Shown piece after piece: positions 54,063 to 62,868 of a stretch of DNA of 64,000 nt. The notes below the pieces were generated by a model, which did no database searches, had not been told where the DNA came from, and was given only the letters and a program-made list of their open reading frames with translations. Each line of letters begins with the position of its first letter. The stretch's first letter is position 1. The stretch spans positions 186,001 through 250,000 of the forward strand of contig SVAJ01000002.1 in NCBI GenBank assembly GCA_015059435.1, given 5' to 3'. The position numbers and the translations under genes were made by a program. The DNA comes from Bacillota bacterium. GTDB taxonomy: Bacteria > Bacillota_I > Bacilli_A > RF39 > UBA660.

Positions 54063-55961
54063 ATGAATAGAACTTTAAAAATGCTTGTTATATTTGTTTT
54101 TTCATTTCTTACAGTTATGTTACTTTATATAAATGTAAATATGTCTACTATAGTGTTTAGTACTGATAATATTTTTGTAGAAATGAATAATATAGTAAGT
54201 GATTTTGATTTTATTTCAATAGTTTTTGGAATAGTTATTTATTTCTTTTACTATCAAATATATTTTAATGGTGAGAAATATACTAAAAAGAATTTTATTA
54301 TGAGTATTATATCAATATTTTTCTCTATAATTACTATAGTAGGTAAGAATTTACAGCTGTATGATATTTTTCCTGATTTATCTAGATTAGTTGTATTATT
54401 TGAATCAAGCGTTATGTTTGTTGGTTCTTATTTATTGTTTTATTCTATATTTAAGAAAGTTTATATGATTATATGTTCTATGAATGTAAAAAAAAACAAA
54501 AAAATAAATAAGAATAGTAAGTTGAAAACTAATAATTCTTTTTTTAATAAGGTCATTAATTTTTCTAAGAATCATAAATTTTTAACATTATTTATAATAC
54601 TGATGTGTTTTAGAATACCATATTTAATTGTATATTATCCAGGTATTACTTGTGGTGATACATTAGATCAATTGTGTCAATTACATCATAGTAGTTGTTC
54701 ATGGTCTAAGGATATGGTTCATTTAGTGAATAAGGGTGTATATTTAAATAATCATCATCCGTTGTTTTCTACTTTATATTTAGGATTGTTTGTAAAGATA
54801 GGTGAGTTTATTAATAATCCACGTTTAGGTTTATTTTTCTATTCTGTTATTCAATTAATTTTTTCATCTTTAGTATTTACATATATAATTTATTATCTTA
54901 GAAAGATTAATTTACCTAAAGTTTTATGTAATATATTGTTTTTAGTAGTTTGTATAGGACCACATTTTTCTGCCTTTTCTCTTACTATTTTTAAAGATGC
55001 ACCACAAGCTATATTTACAGCTTTATATGTTTTATTTTTAATACAAATAGTTAGAGATTATGATAGTGTTTTTAATAATAAATTAAATGTATTTGTCTTT
55101 ATTAGTTCAATTTTATTTACTATGCTATTTAGAAATAATGGACTTATAACTATTTTATTATCTTATCCATTTTTATTTCTTTTATATAAGAACAATTGGA
55201 AGAAGATACTTATTGTATTATTAGTTCCTATGATTATATTTGTATCATTTAATCAAATATCTTATAGAGTTTTTAATATTCCAAGAGGAAGTATAAAAGA
55301 AATGTTATCTATTCCTTTTATGCAGGTTGCTAGAGTAGTAAATAAAAAAGGGGAAGATATAATAGCGGTTAAAGATCAAAAAATAATTGATAAAGTTATT
55401 AAGTTTGATGGAATAGGTGAAAGATACGATACAACAGTGGCAGATGACGTTAAGGATCATTATCGAAATGATGCTACAAATGAAGATTTAAAAAGATTCT
55501 TTGGAGTTTGGTATAAATATTTTAAGAAGTATCCCACTATATATATGGCATCTTTTATAAATTGTACATATCAATATTTTTATCCATATGAATTATATCA
55601 AAATATATTTATAGGATTTGACGCTAGAATTACTGAGAATTTTTCTGATTTATATGGAATAAGAAAACTTGATTATTTTAGAGAAGATGTTGAAAAATTA
55701 TTTGATTTAATTTTTAAATTACCATTAATAGGAATATTCTTTAAAGTATGTTTTTATGATTGGTTTTTAATATTTTCTACTTGTTATGTTATAGGTAAGA
55801 AAAAGTATAAATATTTAATACCATTATCTGCATTACTTGCAGTATTACTTGTATGCTTGGCGTCACCAATAAATGGTTCCATGAGGTATATATTACCAAT
55901 TTTATTTAGTTTTCCACTTATGGTTGGAATAGATTATTTAGTATATTATGAGAGTAAATAA
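54063..55961 (+). CDS. DUF6020-type polytopic membrane protein, paralogue
   Basis: 632 residues, same layout as the protein at 50521 and closely related throughout: YYPGITCGDTLDQLCQ, LNNHHPLFSTLYLG, KYFKKYPTIYMASFIN and CLASPINGSMRYILPI are shared. A Lys/Asn-rich cytoplasmic loop (about 140-165) differs. SD GGAGG. The phosphoesterase gene follows after nine bases, so the two are co-transcribed. Confidence 0.65.
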   Translation: MNRTLKMLVIFVFSFLTVMLLYINVNMSTIVFSTDNIFVEMNNIVSDFDFISIVFGIVIYFFYYQIYFNGEKYTKKNFIMSIISIFFSIITIVGKNLQLYDIFPDLSRLVVLFESSVMFVGSYLLFYSIFKKVYMIICSMNVKKNKKINKNSKLKTNNSFFNKVINFSKNHKFLTLFIILMCFRIPYLIVYYPGITCGDTLDQLCQLHHSSCSWSKDMVHLVNKGVYLNNHHPLFSTLYLGLFVKIGEFINNPRLGLFFYSVIQLIFSSLVFTYIIYYLRKINLPKVLCNILFLVVCIGPHFSAFSLTIFKDAPQAIFTALYVLFLIQIVRDYDSVFNNKLNVFVFISSILFTMLFRNNGLITILLSYPFLFLLYKNNWKKILIVLLVPMIIFVSFNQISYRVFNIPRGSIKEMLSIPFMQVARVVNKKGEDIIAVKDQKIIDKVIKFDGIGERYDTTVADDVKDHYRNDATNEDLKRFFGVWYKYFKKYPTIYMASFINCTYQYFYPYELYQNIFIGFDARITENFSDLYGIRKLDYFREDVEKLFDLIFKLPLIGIFFKVCFYDWFLIFSTCYVIGKKKYKYLIPLSALLAVLLVCLASPINGSMRYILPILFSFPLMVGIDYLVYYESK

Positions 55962-55970
55962 GGAGTGCAT

Positions 55971-57758
55971 ATGAAACGTAATTTATCAAAAAAAGAAACA
56001 GTTATTATTCTAATTTTATGTTTAATTTGTATGGTTGGAGGTTATTTATTATTTAACTTTAAAACTAATACTGATGAGATTAATAGTGAGAATAGTATTT
56101 TACATAAAAAAACAATTACTTTAGATAGTAATTCTACTACGTATAAATTTTCAATTGATAATAGTCAAAGGATAGATTTAGAATATAATATATCTGTTAA
56201 AAATAAGAATTTTAAATCTTTAAATTATAAGTTAGAAAGAGATAGTAATGAAGTATCAAACGGGGTATTACTAAGAGATAATAATATTATTAATACTGAT
56301 ATTTTATCTTCAAAAATGTCTTTTGATTATACTTTAAAATTAGATACTTCTGAAGATTTAAATAGTCTATCTGATAAGAGTATAGAACTTGAAGTAGTAG
56401 GTATACATTCTAATTATTATCCTTATCAGATTACTGTTACAATGCCTAAGAATCCACAAACAGAAAGAAATTTTACTTGGCATACATTATTTAAAGATTA
56501 TAGTAATGAGTTAGAGTTGGTTGAGGCTAGAGATTTGAATAAAACTAGTATTGATTTTTCTAATATAGATGGTGTTAAGAAATATAAGAGTGAAGTATTA
56601 AAAGATGAGAACTCAATGGATTATCTTAATAGAGTTAAAGTTTATAAATTAAAACCTGGTACTAAGTATTTTTATAGAGTTGGTGATTCTAGAAAAAATT
56701 TATGGAGTCCGATTGGTGAATTTAAAACTGATAATGGTGATGATAATTTTAAATTTATATTTGTGTCAGACTCACAATCTGAAGTAAAAGAAGAAAAACA
56801 ATCTACTTATGCAATTAATGTTGCGAAGAATACTGTTAAAGATTATGAATTTATTGTTAATGCAGGGGACTTTGTTAATCAATCATGTAATAAAAAACAA
56901 TGGAAGAATAACTTAAATTTTTCTATTTATGGTGATACTAGTTTTATTACTGCTGTAGGTAATCATGATTGGAACTATGGTTGTGATAGTAATTATTCAT
57001 TTGTTAATAATTTTTATTATGATTTAGATGATCAAAACTTTGAAACTGGAGCATATTATTCTTTAGATTATGGTAATGTTCATATTACTGTATTAAATAC
57101 TAATAATGAGTATTATTCTAAACTTAATGATAAACAATATAAATGGTTAATAAAAGATTTAAAATCTACAAATGCTAAGAATGCTAAATATAGAATAGTT
57201 TTGATGCATAGGGGTATTTATACTACTGGTCCTCATTATTATTATTATAAAGATATTCAACCATTAACTAAACAATTAGCTTCTGTAATGTCTGATGGTG
57301 ATGTAGATTTAGTATTACAAGGACATGATCATGTATATTCTCTTACTTATCCACTTGATAATAGTGGTGCTGTAACAAGTGTTAATTATAAAGATGTTTA
57401 TTCTAATGAAACTAATAAGAGTATAAAATCTATGTATCAAAATAAGGGGCCTGTTTATTTTATAGGAGATGCAATTGGTCCTAAACATGAAGCACAGTTA
57501 GTAAAGAAGGATAGTGGTTATGTAGTTGATCCTAATATGGATAAGGATTATACAAATAAGTTAGATACTAAGATTGTTGATGAGTATTTTTCTAAATTTC
57601 AAATTAGAAATACGCCATATAATAAAAATAATGAGAGATATGGTATATTTTCATCTATAGAAATTAAAGGTAATGATTTAATTGTAAATTCATATGCAGT
57701 TGATAATATTAACTATAATGAAGTAAAATTATATAATAGTTTTGCAATTTCAAAATAG
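55971..57758 (+). CDS. membrane-anchored calcineurin-like metallophosphoesterase with FN3-like domain
   Basis: 595 residues. One membrane segment (about 10-28), two beta domains, the second purple-acid-phosphatase-like (LKPGTKYFYRVGD), then the catalytic domain: FVSDSQ, NAGDFVNQ, VGNHDWNYG, LMHRGIY and LQGHDHVYS. The Asp of the first DxH motif is followed by Gln in place of His (SDSQ), which is seen in some family members. It probably removes phosphate from an extracellular substrate. The start is the ATG after AAGGAG. Its position behind a DUF6020 gene suggests a joint task at the surface. Confidence 0.82.
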   Translation: MKRNLSKKETVIILILCLICMVGGYLLFNFKTNTDEINSENSILHKKTITLDSNSTTYKFSIDNSQRIDLEYNISVKNKNFKSLNYKLERDSNEVSNGVLLRDNNIINTDILSSKMSFDYTLKLDTSEDLNSLSDKSIELEVVGIHSNYYPYQITVTMPKNPQTERNFTWHTLFKDYSNELELVEARDLNKTSIDFSNIDGVKKYKSEVLKDENSMDYLNRVKVYKLKPGTKYFYRVGDSRKNLWSPIGEFKTDNGDDNFKFIFVSDSQSEVKEEKQSTYAINVAKNTVKDYEFIVNAGDFVNQSCNKKQWKNNLNFSIYGDTSFITAVGNHDWNYGCDSNYSFVNNFYYDLDDQNFETGAYYSLDYGNVHITVLNTNNEYYSKLNDKQYKWLIKDLKSTNAKNAKYRIVLMHRGIYTTGPHYYYYKDIQPLTKQLASVMSDGDVDLVLQGHDHVYSLTYPLDNSGAVTSVNYKDVYSNETNKSIKSMYQNKGPVYFIGDAIGPKHEAQLVKKDSGYVVDPNMDKDYTNKLDTKIVDEYFSKFQIRNTPYNKNNERYGIFSSIEIKGNDLIVNSYAVDNINYNEVKLYNSFAISK

Positions 57759-57767
57759 GTTGATATA

Positions 57768-57776
57768 TGTTATAAT
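57768..57776 (+). promoter_or_regulatory. extended -10 promoter of nfo
   Basis: TGTTATAAT, directly before the terminator hairpin of the upstream gene; transcription would begin inside the first stem arm and so escape it. Confidence 0.5.
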
Positions 57777-57801
57777 AAACTTAGTTATACTAAGTTTTTT
57801 T
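57777..57801 (+). terminator. phosphoesterase-gene terminator
   Basis: 8-bp stem (57777-57784 with 57790-57797), TTATA loop, T run. Confidence 0.7.
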
Positions 57802-57813
57802 ATGGAGGTATTT

Positions 57814-58698
57814 ATGTTATATATAGGTAGTCATGTTAGTTTTAGTAAGGATAAACAATTACTTGGTAGTTTAGAAGAAGCTTTAAGTTATGGGGCTAAT
57901 ACATTTATGTTTTATACTGGAGCTCCTCAAAATACTAGAAGATATCCAATTGATGATAATCTAACTTTACAAGCTTTGAATTTAATGAAAGATAAGGGAA
58001 TAGATTATTCTAAAGTAGTTGTTCATGCTCCATATATTATTAATTTAGCTAATGATAAAGAACCTGATAAATTTAAATTTTCAGTTAACTTTTTACAAGA
58101 AGAATTAGAGCGATGTGAGCAATTAGGTATTAAAAATGTCGTATTACATCCTGGTAGCCATGTAGGACTTGGAGAAGTTAATGCTATTAATAACATTAGT
58201 AGAGGACTTAATAATATTTTAGGTAATAATGATGTTACTATTTTACTTGAGACTATGGCTGGTAAAGGTACTGAAGTTGGTAAGACTTTGGAAGAGTTAA
58301 AAGAAATTATTGATAGAGTAGAAGATAAAGAACATATTGGAGTATGTTTAGATACTTGTCATTTATCGGATGCTGGCTATAATATAGTTGATTTTGATAA
58401 TTTTTTAGATCTTTTTGATAATATTATTGGAATTGATAAAATTAAGTGTGTGCATGTTAATGATAGTAAGAATGAAGTTGGTGCTCATAAAGATAGACAT
58501 GAAAATATTGGATTTGGTCATATAGGATTTGATACACTTATTAATATCATTTATAATGAGCGATTACAGAATGTTCCTAAGATTTTGGAAACACCATATG
58601 TTGATAGAGAGTATGCACCTTATAAATATGAAATTGCAATGATTAGAAGTAAAGAATTTGACAATAATTTGATTGATAAAATTAAAAATCAGATTTAA
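57814..58698 (+). CDS. nfo: endonuclease IV
   Basis: 294 residues. AP endonuclease of base-excision repair. YIGSHVSFSKD at the N-terminus, VVHAPYIINLA, VLHPGSHVG, LLETMAGKGTE, VCLDTCHLSDAGY and HKDRHENIGFGHIG provide the three-zinc site residues. The start is the ATG after TGGAGG; a longer frame reaching back into the phosphoesterase gene is rejected. A housekeeping gene embedded in the pilin region. Confidence 0.96.
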   Translation: MLYIGSHVSFSKDKQLLGSLEEALSYGANTFMFYTGAPQNTRRYPIDDNLTLQALNLMKDKGIDYSKVVVHAPYIINLANDKEPDKFKFSVNFLQEELERCEQLGIKNVVLHPGSHVGLGEVNAINNISRGLNNILGNNDVTILLETMAGKGTEVGKTLEELKEIIDRVEDKEHIGVCLDTCHLSDAGYNIVDFDNFLDLFDNIIGIDKIKCVHVNDSKNEVGAHKDRHENIGFGHIGFDTLINIIYNERLQNVPKILETPYVDREYAPYKYEIAMIRSKEFDNNLIDKIKNQI

Positions 58699-58700
58699 TG

Positions 58701-58729
58701 TTGTTTTAGTTTTGTTATTGTAGTAAAAT
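58701..58729 (+). promoter_or_regulatory. pilin promoter, TTGTTT/TAAAAT type (copy 1)
   Basis: TTGTTT, 17-base spacer ending TTGTAG, TAAAAT. The same arrangement occurs before the next pilin. Confidence 0.5.
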
Positions 58730-58755
58730 TTATTTATAAGATAGGAGTGTGTTTT

Positions 58756-59271
58756 ATGAATAAAAAAGGTTTTTCGTTAATTGAATTATTAGCAGTTTTA
58801 GTTATTTTGAGTATTTTAATGTTAGTAGCAATTCCGGCTATACAAAGATATATTGAAAACTCAAGAAGGGATACATATATTTCTACTTTAGCAGAATATG
58901 TTAATGCAGTCAGACACGCAGATGCTGGTGGTTATTTGAAACCTGCTGAAGGTGCTACTACAACATGTAATTCTGGTACTTATTATGTTGAATTTCATAC
59001 TGCAACAGATGGTCTATTAGAGTCTGGTGGTAAGTCACCTTATGATAGAAGTAAAGGAATAGATGGATATGTGCAAATAAAAGTTGATTCTGCAACACAT
59101 AATCATTCATATAAAGTTATTGCAACAGACAATGCTAAACATGGTTTAAGCGATTATGTTAATGCTGATACTATGTCACGAGGAGATATTTCTGATTCTA
59201 CTAGTAATTTTGCTAATATAAATAAACCAGCAACAGATTTATGTGCAGTAAATATTAATAATAGTAAGTAA
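58756..59271 (+). CDS. type IV prepilin-like protein, subclass A
   Basis: 171 residues. Very short leader NKKG then FSLIELLAVLVILS. C71, KSPY at 93-96 and C163. The TTTCNSGTYYV and LLESGGKSPYD stretches are nearly those of the pilin at 49367, so these two are close paralogues. SD AGGAGTG; the start is the ATG at 58756. Confidence 0.87.
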   Translation: MNKKGFSLIELLAVLVILSILMLVAIPAIQRYIENSRRDTYISTLAEYVNAVRHADAGGYLKPAEGATTTCNSGTYYVEFHTATDGLLESGGKSPYDRSKGIDGYVQIKVDSATHNHSYKVIATDNAKHGLSDYVNADTMSRGDISDSTSNFANINKPATDLCAVNINNSK

Positions 59272-59288
59272 GATTTACTTACTTTTTA
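59262..59288 (+). terminator. pilin terminator
   Basis: Perfect 9-bp stem (59263-59271 with 59275-59283), GAT loop, T run; overlaps the stop. Confidence 0.7.
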
Positions 59289-59307
59289 TTTTATGTAAAT
59301 TTCAGTA

Positions 59308-59336
59308 TTGTTTTGAAATTTTTTTTGTAGTAAAAT
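59308..59336 (+). promoter_or_regulatory. pilin promoter, TTGTTT/TAAAAT type (copy 2)
   Basis: TTGTTT (59308-59313), 17-base spacer ending TTGTAG, TAAAAT (59331-59336); matches the promoter at 58701. Confidence 0.5.
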
Positions 59337-59364
59337 GTAATTATCAAGATAGGAGAGTGTTTTT

Positions 59365-59889
59365 ATGAATAAAAAAGGTTTTACTTTAATTGAATTACTT
59401 GCAGTTATAGTTATTATGGGTATTTTGATGTTAGTTGCAATACCAGCTGTACAAAGATACATTGAAAATTCTAAGAAGGATACTTTTGTTAATATTGCTG
59501 AAGAGTATATTGCTGCTACAAAAAAATTAATGCTTAGTGGATCTTATGTATGTGGTGAGGCTACTAGTGATAATACATATTATATTCCTATTGACTCTGA
59601 AACTGATGGTATTATGGAATCAAAAGTAGTTTCTCCTTTTACAAAGAGAAAAGTCGTTGGTTGGATTCTAATTAAAAAAACTGGTGATACTGTTAAATAC
59701 TATATTTTACTTTCTGATGATTCAAAGACGGGATATATGATTAAAGGTAATGGTGGAGGTAATTTATATAACTTTGGAATAGAGTCATCTTCACTTAGTA
59801 GAGATTCAGTTAAATATCAGACTGGTTCTGGTGGATATCCTATAAATGGTAGTTTTGGTACTTTTCCAGCGTGTATACTTACTAATTAA
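59365..59889 (+). CDS. type IV prepilin-like protein, subclass A
   Basis: 174 residues. NKKG/FTLIELLAVIVIMG. C63, VSPF at 89-92 (Lys of the KSP motif replaced by Val) and C170. Gly/Ser-rich C-terminal half. It has its own promoter and a terminator shared with the convergent DUF2624-like gene. Last pilin of the series. Confidence 0.87.
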   Translation: MNKKGFTLIELLAVIVIMGILMLVAIPAVQRYIENSKKDTFVNIAEEYIAATKKLMLSGSYVCGEATSDNTYYIPIDSETDGIMESKVVSPFTKRKVVGWILIKKTGDTVKYYILLSDDSKTGYMIKGNGGGNLYNFGIESSSLSRDSVKYQTGSGGYPINGSFGTFPACILTN

Positions 59890-59890
59890 T

Positions 59891-59932
59891 AAAAGAACAA
59901 GTAATTATTATAAATACTTGTTCTTTTTTTCT
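59891..59932. terminator. bidirectional terminator
   Basis: 11-bp stem (59893-59903 with 59915-59925) with T runs on both strands; the stop of the minus gene is in the loop. Confidence 0.7.
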
Positions 59933-60159
59933 TCATATAAAATAATTATTTTATTATATAAATCATCTCTTAAGTATGGTTTTAGTTTTTCTAAAACTTT
60001 TGTATTTTTATTTAGTAGTTCTTCATAATATTGTAGTAGAAAGTTAAATATTATATTTACTTCTTCATTAGTTAAGTTTACGTCAAGACTTAGAGCATAG
60101 TTTTTTATGTCTTGTGGTGTCAAATTTTTTATATATTTTTTTATTAATTCTTTATACAT
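59908..60159 (-). CDS. DUF2624-like small protein
   Basis: 83 residues, helical. LIKKYIKNLTPQDIKNYALSLDVNLTNEEVNIIFNF is the pattern of the DUF2624 (YqfT) family: LTPxxIxxYA followed by a T-x-E-E-x hydrophobic helix. Function unknown. SD GAGGTG precedes the ATG. Confidence 0.6.
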   Translation of the reverse strand: MYKELIKKYIKNLTPQDIKNYALSLDVNLTNEEVNIIFNFLLQYYEELLNKNTKVLEKLKPYLRDDLYNKIIILYEEKKNKYL

Positions 60160-60234
60160 ATTTCACCTCTATTAAAATATATGAAATAAGTTTTAAAAAA
60201 TGTGATAAACTATATATTAGGAGGAATGATAATT

Positions 60235-62292
60235 ATGAAAAAGAAGAGTATATATAAGCCTGGTGTTAGAATTAATTATGATAAGATTCTTAATAATAGA
60301 ATAATTGTATTTTTTGTAATTATTATTTCACTTTTTATGGTTATTGGAGTTAAGCTTTATTATGTAATGGTTATTGATAATAATAAATATAAGAGTATAC
60401 TTAGTGATTTATCATATACTAAAATTCAAGGCAGTAGTTCTCCTAGAGGAAGAATATATGATAGAAAGCATAGAATTATAGTAGATAATAAAGCTGTTAA
60501 GAGTATAGTGTTTAAAAAGAGTAAAGGTTTCAAAAACAGTGATATGATTGAGCTTGCATATCAGGTTTCTCCTCATTTAGATTTGGATTATAATAAAATA
60601 ACTATTAGGGCTAAAAAAGAATTTTATTTAGTTAAATATCCTGATGTTTGTCGTGGGAAGATTACTGATGATGAGTATGAACTTTTAAAGGCTCGTAAGC
60701 TTAGTTCTAATGATATAGAAGAATTGAAGATTAAGAGAATTACTGATAAAGAGTTAAATAAATTTAATGATACTGATTTAAAAGCTGCATATTTATATTA
60801 TTTAATGAATAAAGGTTATACTTATGAGGAAAAGATTATTAAATCTAATGCTAGTGATAAAGAGTATGCTTATATAGCTGAAAATAATGCTAGTTTAAAT
60901 GGCTTTAATACTAAGTTAGAATGGGAGAGAGTATATCCTTATGGTGATACTTTTAGAAGTATTTTAGGTACTGTTTCTACCAGTAGTCAGGGTATTCCTT
61001 TGGAGGTTAAGAATGAGTATTTAAAAGAAGGATATGCTTTAAATGATAGAGTTGGTCTTAGCTATATAGAAAAACAGTATGAAAAGTATTTGAAGGGTGA
61101 GAAGAGTGAGTATGAAGTTGTTAACTCTCATGAATTAAAATTAATAAAAGAAGGAAAAAGAGGTAATGATATAGTTTTATCTATTGATATTGAATTACAA
61201 AAAGAACTTGAAGGTATTTTATCTGAGGAAGTATTAAAAACTAAGAGTGAGGCTAATACAAATTATTATGATCATTCTAGTGTTGTTATACAAGATCCTA
61301 ATACTGGAGAGATACTTGCAATGGCTTCTAAGAGGGTTGTTAATGGTAAGATAGTTGATTCTACTACTAGTATTCTAACATCACCTATAACACCTGGTTC
61401 TGTGGTTAAGGGGGCATCTATGTTAGTAGGTTATAATACAGGGGCTATTAAGATGGGTGAGTCTATGGTTGATGAGTGTATTAAAGTTGCTGGTGCACCT
61501 GAGAAGTGTTCTTCACATACTTTAGGTACTATTAATGATATAACTGCTTTAGCTAAGAGTAGTAATGTATATCAATTTAAAACAGCTATTAGAGTAAATG
61601 GTCAAGAGTATTTCCCTAATATGAAAATGAATTTTAATCAAAAAGCTTTTGATACTTATAGGAAAATGTATCATTCATTTGGTCTTGGCGTTAAGAGCGA
61701 AATCGATTTACCAGTAGAGAGTTTAGGGTATACATCTAAAGATGTTAGTGCTGGTAATTTACTTGATTTTGTTATGGGGCAATATGAAACATATACACCA
61801 ATACAACTTTCTCAATATATATCTACTATTGCGAATGGGGGTACTAGATTACAACCGCATTTATTAAAAGAAGTTCATGAATCTACTTCTAATAGTTCTT
61901 TAGGAAAGACAATATATACTTTTGAGAAGAAAGAATTAAATAAAATAGACACTAAGAAAGAGTATATGGATAGAATGAAGAAAGGTTTTTATGCAGTTAT
62001 GCATGAGTCTGGGGCATATGGTATAGGATATATAGATTCTAAATATGATTCTGCTGGTAAGACTGGAACTTCTCAAAGTTTCTTAGATACTGATAATGAT
62101 GGAGTTATTGATACTGAAACAATTACTAGCTCATTTATTGGTTATGCTCCAGCTAATGAACCTAAAATGTCTGTAATAGTAACATCACCAGATTCTTCAC
62201 ATCCTAACGGTTCTAGTGATTTTGCTAGTTTAGTAACATATCGAATTACTCAGAAAGTAACTAATAAATATTTTGAATTTTATGGCATGTAA
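60235..62292 (+). CDS. class B penicillin-binding protein (peptidoglycan D,D-transpeptidase)
   Basis: 685 residues. One membrane anchor (about 20-42), a dimerisation domain beginning SSSPRGRIYDRKHRIIVDN, and the transpeptidase domain with SxxK (S389-V-V-K392), SSN and KTG (from K609; AGKTGTSQSF). It cross-links septal or lateral peptidoglycan; PBP2 versus FtsI/PBP3 type cannot be decided, and no mre or ftsW gene adjoins it. The start at 60235 follows AGGAGG by ten bases. Confidence 0.92.
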   Translation: MKKKSIYKPGVRINYDKILNNRIIVFFVIIISLFMVIGVKLYYVMVIDNNKYKSILSDLSYTKIQGSSSPRGRIYDRKHRIIVDNKAVKSIVFKKSKGFKNSDMIELAYQVSPHLDLDYNKITIRAKKEFYLVKYPDVCRGKITDDEYELLKARKLSSNDIEELKIKRITDKELNKFNDTDLKAAYLYYLMNKGYTYEEKIIKSNASDKEYAYIAENNASLNGFNTKLEWERVYPYGDTFRSILGTVSTSSQGIPLEVKNEYLKEGYALNDRVGLSYIEKQYEKYLKGEKSEYEVVNSHELKLIKEGKRGNDIVLSIDIELQKELEGILSEEVLKTKSEANTNYYDHSSVVIQDPNTGEILAMASKRVVNGKIVDSTTSILTSPITPGSVVKGASMLVGYNTGAIKMGESMVDECIKVAGAPEKCSSHTLGTINDITALAKSSNVYQFKTAIRVNGQEYFPNMKMNFNQKAFDTYRKMYHSFGLGVKSEIDLPVESLGYTSKDVSAGNLLDFVMGQYETYTPIQLSQYISTIANGGTRLQPHLLKEVHESTSNSSLGKTIYTFEKKELNKIDTKKEYMDRMKKGFYAVMHESGAYGIGYIDSKYDSAGKTGTSQSFLDTDNDGVIDTETITSSFIGYAPANEPKMSVIVTSPDSSHPNGSSDFASLVTYRITQKVTNKYFEFYGM

Positions 62293-62349
62293 AATAGTGT
62301 TATAAAGTTCTTTTTATTAATATAAATATGAAAAATGTGTGTAAAGAAT

Positions 62350-62378
62350 TTGACAAAATTATTGTTTTGTGCTATAAT
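62350..62378 (+). promoter_or_regulatory. full-consensus promoter
   Basis: TTGACA (62350-62355), 17-base spacer ending TGC, TATAAT (62373-62378): perfect -35, spacer, extended -10 and -10. A CTTTGAA/TTCAAAG hairpin occurs early in the leader (about 62387-62410). Confidence 0.8.
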
Positions 62379-62448
62379 ATGTGTACTTTGAAGATATAGG
62401 GGTTCAAAGAAAAGTTGTATTAATTACATTATGGGGGGTTGAATATAT

Positions 62449-62868
62449 ATGGAAAAGACTTATATATTTGAATATCTTGATGAAAATGATTTTAGAAAGA
62501 AAGAAAGATCAGTAAGAAAGTATAATATGCTTGCTTATAAAAAATTAACTTTTAATTATTATCCAGAACTTAGAAAAGGTAATTTTTTAGGAGTAGAAGT
62601 ATCTAAAAATGATAAAGATAAAACTGTTTCTTATGAATTAAAATTACCTACTGATGAATTATTTGCTAAAGTTCATGGAGAAATTATGTTACATTATACT
62701 GTTTATACTGAAAAAGGTATTATCCTTTTAACTAATATAACTCCTGAAGGTATTTTAGATGAAGGACATAGAGCTGAATTATCTACTTATAAGGGAGTAA
62801 TGATTTCTAAAACAAATCCAGAAAAAGATATGTTTAAAATTAATTTACTTAATATGTTAGGAAAATAG
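62449..62868 (+). CDS. hypothetical protein under consensus promoter
   Basis: 139 residues, not recognised. Opens MEKTYIFEYLDENDF; beta strands predominate up to residue 110, with a helical end. No signal peptide, membrane segment or Cys. It has the best promoter of the window, a 70-base leader and a GGGGGG SD, so it should be among the more abundant products. Nothing in the neighbours (PBP, M15 peptidase) proves a wall role. Confidence 0.65.
   Translation: MEKTYIFEYLDENDFRKKERSVRKYNMLAYKKLTFNYYPELRKGNFLGVEVSKNDKDKTVSYELKLPTDELFAKVHGEIMLHYTVYTEKGIILLTNITPEGILDEGHRAELSTYKGVMISKTNPEKDMFKINLLNMLGK

Noticed and set aside
47439-59889. Repeated pilin N-termini as a CRISPR-like or direct-repeat array
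   Set aside because: The similarity follows codons of the prepilin helix, spacing is gene-sized and irregular, and third positions vary.
59846-60028. Short plus-strand frame across the terminator at 59891
   Set aside because: Low-complexity hydrophobic frame overlapping a pilin end and the opposite-strand DUF2624-like gene; no SD.
62373-62448. Riboswitch in the leader of the 62449 gene
   Set aside because: Only a small 7-bp hairpin is visible and no known aptamer core could be recognised.
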